Assembly: GCF_900116445.1 (NCBI RefSeq)
Contig: NZ_FPBH01000027.1
Span: forward strand, 80,565 to 144,564
Reading direction: 5' to 3'
Length of the DNA stretch: 64,000 nucleotides
From: Paraburkholderia aspalathi
GTDB taxonomy: Bacteria; Pseudomonadota; Gammaproteobacteria; Burkholderiales; Burkholderiaceae
The notes under the pieces are model-generated. The model was given only the letters and a program-made list of their open reading frames with translations, was not told the DNA's origin and made no database searches. The position numbers and the translations under genes were made by a program. Below are positions 50,023 through 58,994 of this stretch, piece by piece (positions within the stretch are counted from its first letter, which is position 1; each line of letters begins with the position of its first letter).

Positions 50023-51054
50023 TTACTGCTTGAATTGCTGGGTGAAGCGGACCAGGTCGTCGACCTTCGCGCGTGCCTTGCCGCTCGCGATCGCTTCGCG
50101 GGCCAACTGGATGCCGTCCGCAATCGAAGCCGCCACGTTCGCCGAATAGAGCGCCGTGCCCGCGTTCAGCGTGACGATTTCACGCGCGACGCCCGGCTTG
50201 TTGTCGAGCGCTTCGAGCAGCATCAGTTTGGATTCGGCCGCGTCGGCTACTTTCAACGTACGGTTCGACACCATCTGCATGCCAAAGTCTTCCGGGTGAA
50301 TTTCGTACTCGTGGATCTGGCCGTCGCGCAGCTCGCCGACTTGCGTTGCCGCGCCGAGCGAGACCTCGTCCATACCGTCCATACCGTACACCACCAGCAC
50401 GTGCTTCGCGCCGAGGCGCTGCATCACGCGCACCTGAATACCGACGAGGTCCCCGTGGAATACGCCCATCAGTTGATTGGGCGCGCCGGCCGGGTTGGTC
50501 AGTGGCCCAAGAATATTGAAGATGGTCCGCACGCCGAGTTCGCGGCGCACCGGCGCGATGTTCTTCATGGCCGGATGATGGTTCGGCGCGAACATGAAGC
50601 CCATGCCGGTTTCCGCAATCGACGCCGCCACCTGTTCCGGTTGCAGATCGATGTTCACGCCGAGTGCTTCGAGCACGTCCGCGCTGCCTGACTTGCTCGA
50701 CACGCCGCGGCCGCCGTGCTTCGCGACTTTAGCGCCCGCCGCAGCCGAGACGAACATCGTCGCCGTGGAAATATTGAAGGTGTGCGAGCCGTCGCCGCCG
50801 GTGCCGACGATATCGACGAAGTTCGAGTTGTCCTGCACCTCGACGTGCCGGGCAAATTCACGCATCACCGTGGCGGCGGCGGTGATTTCGCCGATGGTCT
50901 CTTTTTTGACGCGCAAGCCGGTAATGATCGCCGCCGACATCACGGGCGATAGTTCGCCGCGCATGATGAGCCGCATCAGATGCAGCATTTCGTCGTGGAA
51001 AATTTCGCGGTGCTCGATCGTGCGTTGCAGCGCTTCCTGGGGCGTAATCGACAT
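50023..51054 (-). CDS. trpD: Anthranilate phosphoribosyltransferase
   Basis: A 343-residue homodimer transferring phosphoribose from PRPP to anthranilate. The PRPP site is VDIVGTGGDGSHTFNISTATMFVSAAAG (near residue 80). KHGGRGVSSKSGSADVLEALGV and the metal-site DEVSLGA are present. The ATG at 51054 is preferred; a TTG 21 bp upstream would overlap trpG. It follows trpG after 17 bp in the same operon. Confidence 0.97.
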   Translation of the reverse strand: MSITPQEALQRTIEHREIFHDEMLHLMRLIMRGELSPVMSAAIITGLRVKKETIGEITAAATVMREFARHVEVQDNSNFVDIVGTGGDGSHTFNISTATMFVSAAAGAKVAKHGGRGVSSKSGSADVLEALGVNIDLQPEQVAASIAETGMGFMFAPNHHPAMKNIAPVRRELGVRTIFNILGPLTNPAGAPNQLMGVFHGDLVGIQVRVMQRLGAKHVLVVYGMDGMDEVSLGAATQVGELRDGQIHEYEIHPEDFGMQMVSNRTLKVADAAESKLMLLEALDNKPGVAREIVTLNAGTALYSANVAASIADGIQLAREAIASGKARAKVDDLVRFTQQFKQ

Positions 51055-51071
51055 GATTTCGTCTCTCTTTA

Positions 51072-51659
<588 letters not shown>

Positions 51660-51672
51660 GGTGTGTCTCCGG

Positions 51673-53166
51673 TCAGAAGTCGCTATCGAGGCCGTCTTGA
51701 ACCTGCTCGGCGGCGCGCAGCACGGCGCGCGCCTTGTTCTCGGTCTCTTGCCATTCGGATTCCGGCACCGAATCCGCGACTACACCCGCTGCCGCCTGCA
51801 CATACAGATTGCCGTTTGCGATGACGCCGGTGCGGATCGTGATCGCCAGATCCATTTCGCCGGTGAACGACAGATAGCCGACGGCGCCGCCGTAGAGGCC
51901 ACGCTTGACCGGCTCCAGTTCGTCGATCAGTTCCATCGCGCGAACCTTCGGCGCGCCGGATAACGTGCCGGCCGGGAAGGTGGCGCGCAGCACGTCGAAG
52001 TTGGTAGTGCCGGGTTTCAGCTTGCCTTCGACCGAGCTCACGATGTGCTGCACGTGCGAGTACTTCTCGATCACCATCTGATCGGTGACGACCACCGAAC
52101 CGATCTGCGAAATACGGCCCACGTCGTTACGCGCGAGGTCGATTAGCATCACGTGTTCGGCGATTTCCTTCGGATCGTTCAGCAGTTCGGTGGCGAGCTC
52201 TGCATCGCGTTCCGGCGTGTTGCCGCGCGGACGGGTGCCGGCGAGTGGCCGGATCGTTACGATGCGATCTTCGCCGCGCTTTTCCTGGCGCACCAGAATT
52301 TCCGGCGATGCGCCGACCACGTGGAAGTCGCCGAAGTTGTAGAAGTACATATAGGGCGACGGATTCAGCGAGCGCAGCGCGCGATACAGCGACAGCGGAT
52401 TGTCGCGGTATGGCTTGATCAGACGCTGGCCGACCTGCACCTGCATCAACTCGCCGGCGGCGATGTATTCCTTCGCCTGGCGCACGGCGGCGAGGTAATC
52501 ATCTTTGGCGAACTCGCGGTAGGTCTCGGTGCGCACGCTGGCCGACGTGACCGGCGGCTGCACGGTCGTGCGCAAACGCTGACGCAATTCACGCAGACGC
52601 TGCTTGGCTTTTGTGTACGCCTCAGGCTGTGTCGGATCCGAGTACACCACCAGGTAGAGCTTGCCCGCGAGGTTGTCGATCACCGCGACTTCTTCGGTGA
52701 GCAGCAACTGAATGTCCGGCAGATTCAGATCGTCTTTCGGTGCGGTGTGCGCGAGCTTTTTCTCGATGTAACGCACTGCGTCATAACCGAAGTAGCCCGC
52801 CAGTCCGCCTGCGAAACGCGGCAAACCGGGGCGCTGCGCCACTTTGAAGCGGCCCTGGAATTGCTGGATGAACTCGAGCGGATCGCCCTCGTGCGTTTCG
52901 ACGACTTTGCCGTCGCGCACCACTTCCGATACGCCGTTGCGAGTGCGCAGCAGCGTGCGCGCCGGCAGTCCGATGAATGAATAGCGGCCGAAGCGTTCGC
53001 CGCCCACCACCGATTCCAGCAGGAACGAGTTGGCGCCGTTGCGTTCGCTCTGCGCTAGCTTCAGGTATAGCGAGAGCGGCGTTTCGAGGTCGGCGAGCGC
53101 TTCGGCGATCAGCGGAATGCGGTTGAAACCCTCGTTGGCGAGGGACTGGAATTCGAGTTCGGTCAT
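51673..53166 (-). CDS. trpE: Anthranilate synthase component I
   Basis: A 497-residue chorismate-utilising enzyme that makes anthranilate with TrpG. The N-terminal feedback domain has LLESVVGGERFGRYSFIGL; the LLES motif is part of the tryptophan allosteric site. The catalytic domain has GELMQVQVGQRL, PSPYMYFYNFGDFHVVGASPEILVR, RPLAGTRPRG, IDLARNDVGRI and FPAGTLSGAPKVRAMELIDELE. It is preceded by a long leader (about 350 bp to gph) that holds a Trp-rich leader peptide and attenuator-like hairpins, implying control by tryptophan supply in addition to feedback inhibition. Confidence 0.97.
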   Translation of the reverse strand: MTELEFQSLANEGFNRIPLIAEALADLETPLSLYLKLAQSERNGANSFLLESVVGGERFGRYSFIGLPARTLLRTRNGVSEVVRDGKVVETHEGDPLEFIQQFQGRFKVAQRPGLPRFAGGLAGYFGYDAVRYIEKKLAHTAPKDDLNLPDIQLLLTEEVAVIDNLAGKLYLVVYSDPTQPEAYTKAKQRLRELRQRLRTTVQPPVTSASVRTETYREFAKDDYLAAVRQAKEYIAAGELMQVQVGQRLIKPYRDNPLSLYRALRSLNPSPYMYFYNFGDFHVVGASPEILVRQEKRGEDRIVTIRPLAGTRPRGNTPERDAELATELLNDPKEIAEHVMLIDLARNDVGRISQIGSVVVTDQMVIEKYSHVQHIVSSVEGKLKPGTTNFDVLRATFPAGTLSGAPKVRAMELIDELEPVKRGLYGGAVGYLSFTGEMDLAITIRTGVIANGNLYVQAAAGVVADSVPESEWQETENKARAVLRAAEQVQDGLDSDF

Positions 53167-53400
53167 GTTCCGATCCTGTACGTACGTCAGACGGCACTAT
53201 GCGTCGGACAAAGCGGGGCGCTACGCAGCCGGTCAGGCGTTCGTTCGACGTTTCGACACGATGATACCGACCGGCGCGAGTTTCCCATCGACGCATGCAA
53301 GGGATTTCAGCGCACAGATGTACTTTGCGGGTACACGAACGCCAAATCAACCGATGCAGCGAAACAAGGTGATGGAAAAAACGCGTGAGCGCAGCGAAGT

Positions 53401-53452
53401 AAAAAACGGTTGCCGAAGACGAGCTTCAGCGTACCTCAGGCGAGGTTAGCGC
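53401..53452 (-). promoter_or_regulatory. Candidate trp attenuator (antiterminator/terminator pair)
   Basis: Minus-strand order: GCGCTAACCTC-GCCT-GAGGTACGC (53452-53429; ACCTC/GAGGT and GCG/CGC pair), then GCTGAAG-CTCGT-CTTCGGC (53430-53412; seven pairs including one G-U), AACCG and TTTTTT (53406-53401). The two hairpins share GC bases, so they exclude each other. The trpL stop codon lies within the first arm. Confidence 0.65.
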
Positions 53453-53520
53453 GACCAGCGACGCCAGGGCCAGGCTCCCCGGTCGATGCTAATCAGACTC
53501 CGTTTTTTATTCAGAAACAT
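53446..53520 (-). CDS. trpL: Tryptophan operon leader peptide
   Basis: A 24-codon reading frame, ATG to TAA, that I found by translating the trpE leader. It has tryptophan codons at positions 17, 19 and 22 (A-W-P-W-R-R-W), a density far beyond chance. Its stop codon falls inside the left arm of an antiterminator hairpin, with an overlapping terminator and T run next. A ribosome stalled at the Trp codons would leave the antiterminator free to form; one that reaches the stop would mask it and allow termination before trpE. No good Shine-Dalgarno is visible before its ATG, which is the main weakness. Confidence 0.7.
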   Translation of the reverse strand: MFLNKKRSLISIDRGAWPWRRWSR

Positions 53521-53536
53521 GAGGATGAGGGACTTT

Positions 53537-54253
53537 TCAGGTCGTGGAATGGTGCGCTGCGATAGCCTTGGCGGCATCGAGCAGCGAGGCAACTATACCA
53601 TCGGATTTTATTTCTTGTACAGATCGGCCGTGGTTGTAGCCGTACGGCAGCGTCAGCGTTGCCATGCCCGCCGCGCGGCCTGCCAGCGCATCGTTTTCCG
53701 AATCGCCGATGGCGACCGTGGTTTCCGGTGTGACGCCTAGTTGCGCTGCGGCGGTGATCATCGGCAGCGGATCCGGCTTCTTTTTCGGCAGGCTGTCGCC
53801 GCCGAGCACGACGCTGAAATACTGGCTGAGCCCATATTGCTCCAGCAATTCGACCGCGAAACGGTGCGGCTTGTTGGTGACGCACGCGAGTTTGAGGCCG
53901 GCGTCGCGCATGGCACTGAGGCCGGCTTCGACCTCGGGGTACAGCCGTGTGTGCACGCCGTTGATCTTGGCGTACTCCTCCTGATAGATCGCGAGCGCTT
54001 CGTCGAAACGGTCCTGTGCGTGGTCCGTTTCGAAGCGCTCGGCCAGCACACGGCGAATCAGATTCTCCGAGCCCTTGCCGATGTAGCCGACCACTTCCTC
54101 GCGCGAGGTTTCCGTCGCGTCGAGTTGCGCAAGCATGCCGTTCAGGCCGGCGGTGAAATCGTCTGCGGTATCGATCATCGTGCCGTCGAGGTCGATGATC
54201 GCGGCTTGCAGGCGCGGGCCGGTGAAGGTCGGGGCAGGGAACGGAGTCGTCAT
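53537..54253 (-). CDS. gph: Phosphoglycolate phosphatase
   Basis: A 238-residue HAD-IA phosphatase that removes 2-phosphoglycolate formed during DNA repair or oxygenase reactions. Motif I is AAIIDLDGTMIDTADDF (DxD at about 21 and 23), motif II LACVTNKP (about 121-128), motif III includes K in LPKKKPDP, and motif IV is VAIGDSENDALAGRAAGM. The rpe-gph-trpE order is common in proteobacteria. Its 3' end lies 16 bp before trpL, so the trp promoter may sit inside it, or trp genes may be read from upstream. Confidence 0.93.
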   Translation of the reverse strand: MTTPFPAPTFTGPRLQAAIIDLDGTMIDTADDFTAGLNGMLAQLDATETSREEVVGYIGKGSENLIRRVLAERFETDHAQDRFDEALAIYQEEYAKINGVHTRLYPEVEAGLSAMRDAGLKLACVTNKPHRFAVELLEQYGLSQYFSVVLGGDSLPKKKPDPLPMITAAAQLGVTPETTVAIGDSENDALAGRAAGMATLTLPYGYNHGRSVQEIKSDGIVASLLDAAKAIAAHHSTT

Positions 54254-54268
54254 TTCTCGTGCGGGATA

Positions 54269-54952
54269 TCAGTGCTCGATGTTGGCGAGTGCGGCGCGCA
54301 TCTTGTCGATCACCGCCTTGTGATCCGGCGCACCGAAGATCGCCGAGCCTGCCACGAACGTGTCCGCGCCAGCCGCGGCGATTTCGGCGATGTTGTCGAC
54401 CTTCACGCCGCCGTCCACTTCGAGATGAATCTCGCGGCCGGTCTTTTCCTTATAAGCATCGATCCGCTTGCGCGCTTCGCGCAGTTTGATGAGCGCCTCA
54501 GGAATGAACGATTGACCGCCGAAGCCCGGATTCACCGACATGATCAGCACCAGATCGACCTTGTCCATCACGTAGTCCAGATGGTTCAGCGATGTGGCCG
54601 GGTTGAACACGAGGCCCGCCTTGCAACCGTGGTCGCGAATCAGCGACAGCGTGCGGTCGATATGGTCCGAGCCTTCCGGGTGGAAGCTGATCAGGTTCGC
54701 GCCGGCCTTGGCGAAGTCCGGCACGATGCGGTCGACCGGGCGCACCATCAGGTGCACGTCGATCGGCACGTCCACGTGCGGGCGGATCGCTTCGCAGACG
54801 AGCGGGCCGATTGTCAGGTTCGGCACATAATGGTTGTCCATCACGTCGAAGTGAATCCAGTCGGCGCCGGCGGCGACAACGTTGCGGACTTCTTCGCCGA
54901 GGCGGGCGAAATCGGCGGACAGAATGCTGGGGGCAATGCGGAATTGCGTCAT
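54269..54952 (-). CDS. rpe: Ribulose-phosphate 3-epimerase
   Basis: A 227-residue TIM-barrel enzyme interconverting ribulose-5-P and xylulose-5-P. IAPSILSADFARLGEEV, WIHFDVMDNHYVPNLTIGPLV, DVHLMVRPVDRIV, SVNPGFGGQSFIPEAL and LEVDGGVKVDNI contain the expected metal ligands (His, Asp pairs) and phosphate-binding glycines. The gph start is 15 bp downstream. Confidence 0.97.
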   Translation of the reverse strand: MTQFRIAPSILSADFARLGEEVRNVVAAGADWIHFDVMDNHYVPNLTIGPLVCEAIRPHVDVPIDVHLMVRPVDRIVPDFAKAGANLISFHPEGSDHIDRTLSLIRDHGCKAGLVFNPATSLNHLDYVMDKVDLVLIMSVNPGFGGQSFIPEALIKLREARKRIDAYKEKTGREIHLEVDGGVKVDNIAEIAAAGADTFVAGSAIFGAPDHKAVIDKMRAALANIEH

Positions 54953-55229
54953 GGCGGGGGCGGATGCAAGCGGGAAAACACCATTTTACCGGTTTGTACG
55001 CTTCCGAACCGGCTTGGGGGCGAGTTGAGGCCGGCACCGACAACGCATGGCGAAAGTGACAAGACGCCTTAGCGGCCCTTGGCCAAAGGGATTTGTCCGG
55101 TTGCGGGCATGCCGCGCATCAAGCAGAATGCCAAACCATAGGCGCCGCTTCGCCAATGTGCCCGCAAACCATTGGCGTTCGGGGCTTCCCGCGATTTTTC
55201 ACACTCCGTTTCACCAGACCGGAATCAGG

Positions 55230-55604
55230 ATGAGCCAGTACGAATTCAGCGTCTCGGCGCAGGTGCAGTTTCTGCCCGAAGAGTCGGACCCGGAGCGCCG
55301 CCAGTATGCGTTTGCATACACGCTGACCATCCGTAACAGCGGTCAGGTGCCCGCGCAGTTGATTGCGCGTCACTGGGTGATCACCGACAGCGAAAACAAT
55401 GTTCAGGAAGTGAAAGGCCTGGGCGTGGTCGGGCATCAGCCGCTGCTCAAACCGGGCGAGCACTTCGAATATACGAGTTGGGCCGTGATCGCCACGCCCG
55501 TTGGCACGATGCGTGGCGACTATTTCTGCGTTGCTGAGGACGGCGAGCGCTTCGACGCACCTGTACCAGAGTTCATTCTGCGGATGCCGCGTACTTTGCA
55601 TTGA
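55230..55604 (+). CDS. apaG: Co2+/Mg2+ efflux protein ApaG
   Basis: A 124-residue immunoglobulin-like beta-sandwich protein of the ApaG/DUF525 family. In Salmonella, corD(apaG) alleles alter Co2+ resistance, hence the family name; the molecular role is unsettled. YAFAYTLTIRNSGQVPAQLIARHWVITDSENNVQEVKGLGVVGHQPLLKPGEHFEYTS is the diagnostic core, with the G-x-G-x-x-G stretch. The upstream in-frame extension is unrelated sequence. TCAGG precedes the ATG. It is not next to apaH here. Confidence 0.93.
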   Translation: MSQYEFSVSAQVQFLPEESDPERRQYAFAYTLTIRNSGQVPAQLIARHWVITDSENNVQEVKGLGVVGHQPLLKPGEHFEYTSWAVIATPVGTMRGDYFCVAEDGERFDAPVPEFILRMPRTLH

Positions 55605-55650
55605 ACCGAGAGCGCGGCTCGCGGTCTTTAAAAAGCTTTACAGCGCAGCT

Positions 55651-55812
55651 TTACTGGGATTTTTGCTGCTTTTGCTGTTCATCGGTGGCGGCGCTGGCGG
55701 CCTTCTTCTTGCCGGACGACGTCCAGACAACGATAAAGACGAGCAGGAAGAGCGCGAGGAGCGATTCCAGCGCGAAGATGAGCATCGGGTATTCGTCGAA
55801 CAGATCAGACAT
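55651..55812 (-). CDS. 53-residue single-pass membrane protein
   Basis: Starts MSDLFDEYPMLIFALESLLALFLLVFIVVWTSS: an acidic N-terminus, one transmembrane helix (about 10-31) and then a basic, Gln/Lys/Ala-rich tail (GKKKAASAATDEQQKQQKSQ). The tail is probably cytoplasmic by the positive-inside rule. I do not recognise a family, but the ordered hydrophobic/basic layout and codon use suggest a real gene. An upstream in-frame Met is possible. Its start is 28 bp from the divergent mltA start, and it converges with apaG 46 bp away. Confidence 0.6.
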   Translation of the reverse strand: MSDLFDEYPMLIFALESLLALFLLVFIVVWTSSGKKKAASAATDEQQKQQKSQ

Positions 55813-55840
55813 GGCGGTTTCCATCAAGAACGAACATTGT

Positions 55841-56965
55841 ATGCGTTTTGTCCGCACGGCCGGAGCATGGCTCGGCGCGCTTTCGGTGGCGGTAATGCTG
55901 GCTTCCTGCGGAGGCGGCGGTGCAGTCCGGCCTTCGGTTTCACCGCCCACGGGTGCCGCGATCATACCCGGGCAGATCGCCGCGACGCGGCTGACAGCCG
56001 TGGCCTGGCAGCAGGTGCCAGGGTGGCAGGACGATTCGCTGATCGGCGCGACGGCCGCATTGCGGCAAAACTGCCTGAGGCTCGCGCGTCAACCGAACTG
56101 GGCTCGTGCGTGCGCGGCGGCCTCGCAGATCGACGATCTGGACGTCACCAGTGCGCGAGCATTTTTCGAGGCGTATTTCACGCCGTTCCAGTTAGCCAAT
56201 AACGACGGCACGCTCGATGGCCTCGTCACCGGTTACTACGAGCCGTTGCTGCGCGGTTCGCGCACGCGGCATGGCGTGTATCAGACGGCGTTGTACCGCT
56301 GGCCCTCCGGTTATCGCGCGGGTGCGCCGCTGCCGGCGCGCGCGCAACTCGAGCGTGCGGGCGTGCTCAACGGCAATGAACTCGTGTGGGTTGACGATCC
56401 GATCGAAGCGTTCTTCCTGCAGGTGCAAGGCTCCGGGCGCGTCGTGATGGAAGACGGCAGCGTGATGCGGGTCGGATTTGGCGGCACGAACAATCAACCG
56501 TACAAGTCGATTGGGCGGTGGCTGCTCGATCGCGGTGAACTGACGCCGGCGCAGGCGACCATGCAAGGCATCAAGGCATGGGCGCGCGCGAATCCGGCGC
56601 GGGTCGACGCGCTGCTCGATACCAATCCGCGTTTCGTGTTCTTCCGCGAGATGCCGTCCGGCGAGAGTGCGCCGAGCGGCGGTGCGGATGGTCCGATCGG
56701 TGCGTTGGGCGTGCCGTTGACGCCGGAGCGATCGATCGCGGTGGATCCGACTTCGATTCCGCTAGGTACGCCGGTGTTCTTGCAGACCACACGACCGTTG
56801 ACGAACTCGCCGATGAATCGCCTCGTCTTTGCGCAGGACACGGGGTCCGCGATCAAAGGCGGCGTTCGCGCGGACTACTTCTGGGGTCTCGGCGACGATG
56901 CCGGCGATCTGGCCGGCAAGATGAAGCAGGGTGGTCGGATGTGGTTGTTGCTGCCGAATTCGTGA
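55841..56965 (+). CDS. mltA: Membrane-bound lytic murein transglycosylase A
   Basis: A 374-residue outer-membrane lipoprotein that cleaves peptidoglycan glycan strands. Signal peptide with lipobox VMLASC (C near residue 23). The MltA domain has GLVTGYYEPLLRGSRTRHG, FFLQVQGSGRV and GFGGTNNQPYKSIGRWL; the 3D barrel domain ends with RLVFAQDTGSAIKGGVRADYFWGLGDDAGDLAGKMKQ, including the catalytic Asp of AQDTG-A-I-K-G. The ATG at 55841 begins the signal peptide; the upstream extension lacks sense. A clear Shine-Dalgarno is absent. Confidence 0.93.
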   Translation: MRFVRTAGAWLGALSVAVMLASCGGGGAVRPSVSPPTGAAIIPGQIAATRLTAVAWQQVPGWQDDSLIGATAALRQNCLRLARQPNWARACAAASQIDDLDVTSARAFFEAYFTPFQLANNDGTLDGLVTGYYEPLLRGSRTRHGVYQTALYRWPSGYRAGAPLPARAQLERAGVLNGNELVWVDDPIEAFFLQVQGSGRVVMEDGSVMRVGFGGTNNQPYKSIGRWLLDRGELTPAQATMQGIKAWARANPARVDALLDTNPRFVFFREMPSGESAPSGGADGPIGALGVPLTPERSIAVDPTSIPLGTPVFLQTTRPLTNSPMNRLVFAQDTGSAIKGGVRADYFWGLGDDAGDLAGKMKQGGRMWLLLPNS

Positions 56966-57018
56966 GGGTTTGGCGGAGCGGCGGCGGGGTTTTCCTGATC
57001 GCTAGCTTCTGGTTTTTG

Positions 57019-57060
57019 GTTTGATAACGGCGCTGACACCGGTCAGCTCCGTTATCAAAC
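57019..57060. terminator. Long inverted repeat between mltA and paaK
   Basis: GTTTGATAACGG (57019-57030) pairs with CCGTTATCAAAC (57049-57060), and inside it GCTGAC (57032-57037) with GTCAGC (57042-57047), leaving one C-T mismatch and an ACCG loop. Eighteen pairs in 42 nt, with no T tract. It may be a bidirectional rho-independent-like structure or a protein-binding palindrome. Confidence 0.55.
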
Positions 57061-57080
57061 ATCAACCTTCGGCGCTTGGC

Positions 57081-58385
57081 TTAAAGCCCCGATTTCCGTT
57101 TGTCCACCACACGCCGTGCCTTGCCCACCGAACGCTCGATACCGTTCACACCCAGTACGTTCACGATCGCGCTGACGCCGATCAGCGCCTTGATGTCGTA
57201 GGTCAACGCCTGTTTAGCCGTGGTCAACGCGGCAGTATCCGGCGCTGATTCCGGGCAGGGCTCGACGTTCAACGTCAATACATCGAGCGGGCCTTCCTTC
57301 GTCAGCACGATCTGATAGTGCGGCGCGAGGGCGTGTTGCTTGAGTAGCAATTCTTCGATCTGCGTCGGGAACACGTTGACGCCGCGCACGATCATCATGT
57401 CGTCCGAGCGGCCCGTGATCTTTTCCATCCGACGCATGGTGCGTGCGCTGCCCGGCAGGAGGCGGGTTAGGTCGCGCGTTCGGTAACGGATGATCGGCAG
57501 CGCTTCCTTGGTCAACGAGGTGAATACCAGTTCGCCGAGCTCGCCGTCCGGCAGCACTTCGCCGGTTTCGGGATCGATGATCTCGGGGTAGAAATGGTCT
57601 TCCCAGATGGTCGGGCCATCTTTGGTCTCGACGCATTCCGAAGCGACGCCAGGTCCCATCACTTCAGACAGACCGTAGATATCCACAGCGTCGATGCCCA
57701 TACGCTTTTCGATCGCCTGGCGCATGTCATTGGTCCACGGTTCCGCACCGAAGATGCCGAGGCGCAGCGAGCAATTCGCTGGATCGATACCTTGCCGTTC
57801 GAGTTCGTCGGCGATCGACAGCATATAGCTCGGCGTCACCATGATGATGTCGGGCCGGAAGTCCTGAATCAGTTGCACCTGCTTTTCAGTCTGACCGCCG
57901 CCGAACGGGATCACCGTCAGCCCGGCGCGTTCCGCGCCGTAGTGTGCGCCGAGGCCGCCTGTGAACAGACCGTAGCCGTAGCTCACGTGAACCTTGTCCC
58001 CGCGCTTCGCGCCCGCGGCACGGATCGAACGTGCGACGAGATTCGCCCACGTGTCGATATCGCGCGCGGTGTAGCCAACGACCGTCGGCTTACCCGTTGT
58101 TCCAGACGACGCGTGGATCCGCGAGATCTGCTCCTGCGGCACTGCGAACATGCCGAACGGGTAGCTGTCGCGCAGATCCTTCTTGGTGGTGAACGGGAAG
58201 CGCGCGAGGTCCGCGAGAGTCTTCACTTCGCTCGGGTGAACGCCGGCTTCATCGAATTTTTGCCGATACACCGGCGAATTTTCATAAGCGTGGTTCAGCG
58301 ACCATTTGAGCCGTTCGAGTTGGAGCGCGGCGAGTTCGTCGCGGCTGGCTGTCTCGATGGGATCGAGCGGAAGGGCGGTGGTCAT
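57081..58385 (-). CDS. paaK: Phenylacetate-CoA ligase
   Basis: A 434-residue AMP-forming ligase that makes phenylacetyl-CoA, the first step of the paa pathway. Adenylate-forming motifs: IHASSGTTGKPTVVGYT (P-loop-like), YGLSEVMGPGVASECVETKDG, and the C-terminal GRSDDMMIVRGVNVFPTQIEELLL hinge and lid. The opening DEYYPF-like region is ELAALQLERLKWSLNHAYENSPVYRQKFDEAG. It is the last gene of the minus-strand paa set, 146 bp after paaI. Confidence 0.95.
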   Translation of the reverse strand: MTTALPLDPIETASRDELAALQLERLKWSLNHAYENSPVYRQKFDEAGVHPSEVKTLADLARFPFTTKKDLRDSYPFGMFAVPQEQISRIHASSGTTGKPTVVGYTARDIDTWANLVARSIRAAGAKRGDKVHVSYGYGLFTGGLGAHYGAERAGLTVIPFGGGQTEKQVQLIQDFRPDIIMVTPSYMLSIADELERQGIDPANCSLRLGIFGAEPWTNDMRQAIEKRMGIDAVDIYGLSEVMGPGVASECVETKDGPTIWEDHFYPEIIDPETGEVLPDGELGELVFTSLTKEALPIIRYRTRDLTRLLPGSARTMRRMEKITGRSDDMMIVRGVNVFPTQIEELLLKQHALAPHYQIVLTKEGPLDVLTLNVEPCPESAPDTAALTTAKQALTYDIKALIGVSAIVNVLGVNGIERSVGKARRVVDKRKSGL

Positions 58386-58531
58386 CGAATGTCTCCTTGC
58401 TGCCTCAATGCTTGGGTCTGGGGTGCGGTGCGCTTGCGCGCAAAAACCGGGGACTCGCTGCTATCTACTATCTATATAGGTGCTGGCAACAGGTCGCGAA
58501 CGTGTCGCGGCTCTGCCGTTCAGTCTGCTAT

Positions 58532-58993
58532 TCAATCGCCGGTAGGAATCAGGTTGCCTTTGATCTGTGCCGATTTGCCGCGAAACATCGCCACGGTCTC
58601 CTCTGCGCGATTCGTGACGCGAATGTCGTAAATGCCGGTGCGGCCGCTCAAGGTTTGCTCGACCGCTTCGGCAGTCAACACGTCGCCGCCTTTCACCGGC
58701 CGCAGGAACTCGATCGAACAACCCGCTGCGACGGTGTTGATGTTGTACGTGTTACAAGCGAAAGCGAAAGTCGAATCAGCGAGCGTGAAAATCAGGCCGC
58801 CGTGGCAAATCTGATGGCCGTTGAGGAAGTCGTCGCGCACGGCCATGCGCAGGCGCGCGTATCCTGGGCGCACTTCTACGATTTCGAGACCGAGCGCACG
58901 GCTGCACGCGTCGTTTTCGTACATGGCGGCCGCGGTTGCGCGAGCGAGTTCGTCAGGTGTCATTTGAGCGGGGTGGTTCGGTTGCGCGGACAT
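58532..58993 (-). CDS. paaI: Phenylacetyl/hydroxyphenylacetyl-CoA thioesterase PaaI
   Basis: A 153-residue hot-dog-fold thioesterase thought to rescue CoA from stalled paa intermediates. The active-site helix is FLNGHQICHGGLIFTLADSTFAFACN (HGG then Asp, about 62-87), as in E. coli PaaI. The ATG at 58993 is one base after the paaG stop, so translation is likely coupled; the frame extends upstream into paaG without similarity. Confidence 0.93.
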   Translation of the reverse strand: MSAQPNHPAQMTPDELARATAAAMYENDACSRALGLEIVEVRPGYARLRMAVRDDFLNGHQICHGGLIFTLADSTFAFACNTYNINTVAAGCSIEFLRPVKGGDVLTAEAVEQTLSGRTGIYDIRVTNRAEETVAMFRGKSAQIKGNLIPTGD

Positions 58994-58994
58994 A

